DNA of 64,000 nt from assembly GCF_008831285.2 (NCBI RefSeq), contig NC_045141.1, positions 5,597,224 through 5,661,223 of the forward strand. Direction: 5' to 3'. Made by a program: the position numbers and the translations under genes. Numbering within the stretch: the first letter of the stretch is position 1; each line of letters starts with the position of its first letter. A model generated the notes under the pieces. The model had not been told where the DNA came from. It ran no database searches and saw only the letters and a list, made by a program, of their open reading frames with translations. This DNA is from Nymphaea colorata (lineage: Eukaryota; Streptophyta; Magnoliopsida; Nymphaeales; Nymphaeaceae). Shown piece by piece: positions 60,838-64,000 of the stretch.

Positions 60838-62290
60838 CTAGTTACCAATTAGCATGAAGATGTTATTCGCAACCTCATGATATTGGCAGGCCTTCTTCCG
60901 TGGATTATGCAAGAAGACGTGCATCGTTAGGTCCTGGACAGCACGATACTTGGGACTTGGATGGTGAGAGGCCCACTCATTGGGCCTTGAGAACAAGTAC
61001 CATTTTAAAGGGAGTGGGTTGATGTCGTCCCCGCTTGACCTGCATCTGTCACTATGCCCTTTGTAATGACAAATCTTCAACTTCTCAAGGTCATCTGGAA
61101 GTTGCAAAGCCTCCAAAACACCACTTTGTTCCGAAGCACTAGTGACTTTGTCATCACCTTTGTGCCTGAAAGTGTAATTCCAAACTGATTAGACCAAGTT
61201 TCTCCTTAAGCAATTGTGCTTTTTCTGCATCGGTTGCTTTTAATGTTGCCCCCAAACCTTCTATTGACAACTTCCCTTTTAGTTTATTCAAGCCTCGTAG
61301 TTCTCTAATATTGCATCCCCTTGTGTTTGTGCTACATCACATACAAGAAACTCTTTTAAGGTCCATAAATTGCTAAGCTTGCCCAAGCCTTCAGCTATAA
61401 AACTCAAACACCAAGTACTTTCCAACCTGAGATACATTAAGTTCCAGTGTTCAAACATTTCCTTGGGTCACTCAATAATATTACTATTATTCAAATTCAA
61501 CATCTCCAAGTTACAAAGTTTGCCAATTGAACTAGGCAACCGTCTAACTCTAGAATAGCTTAAGTCCAGATACTTTAAAAGTGCAAGATCTCCAATGGAA
61601 TTTGGAAGGTCATGGATCCCACAGCCCTTCAATGACTACACCCTCAGCCACTTTACTTTGATAATGCATGCAATATTAACCAAATGCCAATCAGCCAATA
61701 ATGTCCGCAAACTTATTTGCTGCTCCTGAGGCACCATGCATGAGCAGTTCTGGATAGTCTATGCTGAGCAGAGATAGATGTCGAGTGTGCTCAGTAGCAG
61801 AAGCATGACTATATTCCTCTCGACCTATATGTAAGGCAAGATCATGCAAAATATCATGTAGTTCCAGTTGCTTTTTTTTTCAGTTTCTTCAATAAACATC
61901 ACTTTATCAAATCATTAATACATTGATTTGCAGTCAGTTTGGCATCAATCCCTTCGTTTTCCTCAATTAATCCATGAGCCAACCATTGCATGACCAGTTC
62001 ATCCCTTCCTATCACATAATCCTTTGGATAAATGCTGCAATATACAAAACAATTCCTCAAATAATGTGGCAAGTTATCGTAGCTCAATATGAGACCAGGA
62101 ACAATGTCACCACATCCAAAGGATGATGATGAGGCAGACATGTTCCATTCCAAAATCCCACTATCTGCAATGACCTCCCAATCCTCTTTTTTCATACTTC
62201 TTGACTATCTTATTTTCAATAACTTTTTGCAGGAGTTGTCTTGCCAATCCCGCCTTGACCTGTCATGGAGATAATAGAAATACCTACATG
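60838..62290 (-). pseudogene. CC-NBS-LRR resistance gene pseudogene with internal deletion
   Basis: Read from 62290 downward: a P-loop, ISMTGQGGIGKTT (62270-62231), then after only about 20 codons the region that normally follows GLPL (KKEDWEVIADSGILEW, 62195). Next come SYDNLPHYLRNCFVYCSIYPKDY and QWLAHGLIEE, then an LHD version of the MHD switch (LHDILHDLALHIGREE, near 61850), then LRRs (LPNSIGDLALLKYLDLSYS, RLPSSIGKLCNLEMLNL) and a linker with AQLLKEKLGLISLE. Kinase-2, RNBS-B and GLPL are missing, a loss of roughly 150-200 residues. Frameshifts lie near 62215 and 61900, and stops near 61710 and 61475. Intact proteins of this family bind ATP/ADP through NB-ARC to trigger immunity; this one cannot. 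Its 5' side is cut by LTR copy C near 62305. Confidence 0.87.
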
Positions 62291-62304
62291 TTATTTTCAA
62301 TTTC

Positions 62305-63913
62305 TTAAATATTGCTTTCATTTTATCCATGAATAGTTGTTTGATTTTTCATTTATATATGAATGCACCGTGAAAATGAGAGTATGATTTGGGATTTCCT
62401 CCTTATTCTATGTGAAATTTTGAGGTTGGGACTTGTCCAACCCGGGGAGAACCCTCACGAATATGTACATGTTAAAAATGCATCTTCATGTTAATACATT
62501 TAGTTTCCATCTTAATCACCTAATTAGGAACCTCAATGAGTGCCTCGCTATGTTGCTTATTTTTCTTCCATACCCAATGGTGGAAGGAATATATCTCTTG
62601 CAACAAACCAAATAATAACATTCTATGGTTATATATAAATCATATTTTAAAAAATATTTTCGGAAGCAAATACCCTCTCTAATGTGGCTTTGGAGACTTA
62701 TCTTAGGTTCTTACATGAGCCCAAGCTCCCTTCCAGCCAACATCAAACTTGAAGTCCGTTGTTTTAAGTCATTTCTTCATTTCTAATCTCATGAAGACAG
62801 ATATGTATATACATGTTATATACATATATGTGCATATGATGATTCCTTCATCTGTCTCTCTCTATGTTTCCACATTTTAATTTACAAATTTTCATCTACA
62901 TATGAACGCATATATACATGTGTTCTATTTTCTCACTCTAGAACCTTTTGTTTGTCTCTTCAAGTTAAATGTCTTTTCCTACAAATTTCTTATCTAAATA
63001 TATATATATATATATTTCTCTTTTTCTTTCCCTCTCTATTTAAGTTAGGATTTTATTTTCAAAAGCTTATACAAATATGTATACATACATATAAAGAATA
63101 TATATCTCCTCCTATTTCAAAATCTTCCATCTAGTGATCTTTGAAGTTTTTTTCTCTCCCTCTCTTTATAAAGAATATTGCATCTCTTTCATTCCTTTAA
63201 ATATTTTCTTATGATCTTTTATTTACCGACTTCATCAAGACCAAAACTCAAGTAATAACTCAATATTGGGTTTATGCTTGATGGTCTACAACCCCAATCC
63301 ATTTTCAAAAATTTTTTCTTCTTATATATGATAATTATCAAAAAGAAAACTTAGATGAATATTATGGTTGGAATGAATGATTTTCCTTTTCAATCATATA
63401 GGATCAATGCATTCATGCATTCACACTCACTTAATACCACTTATGATCACAAGCACCTCCCCGAAAGAATTTAAGCAATATGAGATGAAGCTTTAGCTAG
63501 GTAGTAACCAAATTAGAGCAAAATCTCAAGCATACTTAAAGTCTTAAGAGAACACTAAAGTGATTTCAAAATGATTTCCCAAGCCTTCCAAATGATATTT
63601 ACAAAGATTTCTCAATTCTAGTTTTCTCCAAAATATTTCACATTCTAAAGTAATTCTTCAAGAACTTTTTCGAAAGTTTGAAACATTAAACTTTCAATAT
63701 TTTTCTACGCTGCATATAGAAAGAGATGTTCAATCCAAAATGACATGCATCAATAATAGACATAGCCCTTGGATTGATTACCCTCGGTAAAGGTGCCGGA
63801 AACGGTCGATCCTCGTACCAGTGAGTCCCTTTCTCTCTCATTTTCAAAATAAAACTCATTTTTCTAGAGCACTCCAAAAACCAAAAACCACCAAAATTTT
63901 GGGGATGCAAACA
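62305..63913 (+). mobile_element. Long LTR, copy C (3' part)
   Basis: Same order as 49680-51324 of copy B: ATTTATATATGAATG, GGACTTGTCCAACCCGGGGA, GTGCCTCGCTATG, AGACTTATCTTAGG, AATATTGGGTTTATGCTTGATGG, CCCTTGGATTGATTACC, ending TTTTGGGGATGCAAACA at 63913. The U3, leader and tandem-repeat parts are missing, and the truncated left side abuts the NLR pseudogene. No coding capacity. Confidence 0.82.
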
Positions 63914-63970
63914 CATAGGTTCTTTTCTTTTAATTTCATTACTCTCAAGCCGAGCTGTGCCAAACATGGG

Positions 63971-64000
63971 TGTGATCACCCCAAATTTTTCGAAAATATT
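63971..64000 (+). mobile_element. Start of a further LTR at the window edge
   Basis: TGTGATCACCCCAAATTTTT at 63971 is the start signature of the same LTR family, 57 bp after the end of copy C. The rest lies outside the window. Confidence 0.6.

Overview
This is a gene-poor, repeat-rich piece of a flowering-plant nuclear genome. The evidence is the mix of angiosperm gene families (plant NLR resistance genes, a class I terpene synthase, subfamily-XII LRR receptor kinases), GT-AG introns, Ty1/copia, Ty3/gypsy-like and LINE remnants, hAT-type and MITE-like elements, long AT/GA microsatellites and a 10-kb satellite array. I cannot name the species. I found no intact protein-coding gene: every recognisable gene is a pseudogene or fragment.

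Layout: 0-0.45 kb, NLR leucine-rich-repeat relic (+). 2.2-4.6 kb, LINE reverse-transcriptase relic (-) carrying a small inserted repeat. 4.6-8.6 kb, low-complexity DNA, a second LINE scrap, a SINE-like sequence and a MITE. 8.6-9.9 kb, copia gag relic (-). 11.2 kb, NLR coiled-coil relic (+). 11.9-13.6 kb, terpene synthase pseudogene (-) with five recognisable exons, four premature stops and degenerate metal-binding motifs. 13.9-14.6 kb, tandem repeats. 18.8-29.0 kb, satellite array of 115-bp monomers in both orientations. 29.5-33.6 kb, receptor kinase pseudogene 1 (+) with a repeated upstream block. 34.7-35.1 kb, inverted scrap of the satellite. 35.6-38.9 kb, LTR copy A (-) with a 195-nt A run and a probable assembly duplication. 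41.2-42.2 kb, hAT-like element with 8-bp flanking duplications. 43.5-44.2 kb, LTR-like pair. 46.7-51.8 kb, receptor kinase pseudogene 2 (-), split by a 4,164-bp insertion with TG...CA ends and a 5-bp target duplication, best read as a solo LTR. 52.6-55.1 kb, duplicated flanking repeats. 55.8-57.3 kb, copia RNase H relic and a related LTR start. 58.5 kb, LINE scrap (+). 59.3 kb, third receptor kinase 5' relic (-). 60.8-62.3 kb, NLR pseudogene (-) with an internal deletion. 62.3-64 kb, third LTR copy, with a fourth starting at the window edge.

The gene content is a decayed cluster of immune receptors (three NLR fragments, three receptor-kinase fragments) plus one dead terpene synthase, repeatedly duplicated and broken by transposons. 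The remnants do not form a working pathway. The most unusual structures are the mirror-orientation satellite, the very long LTR family with internal ~174-bp repeats, and places where the sequence looks like an uncorrected long-read assembly join.
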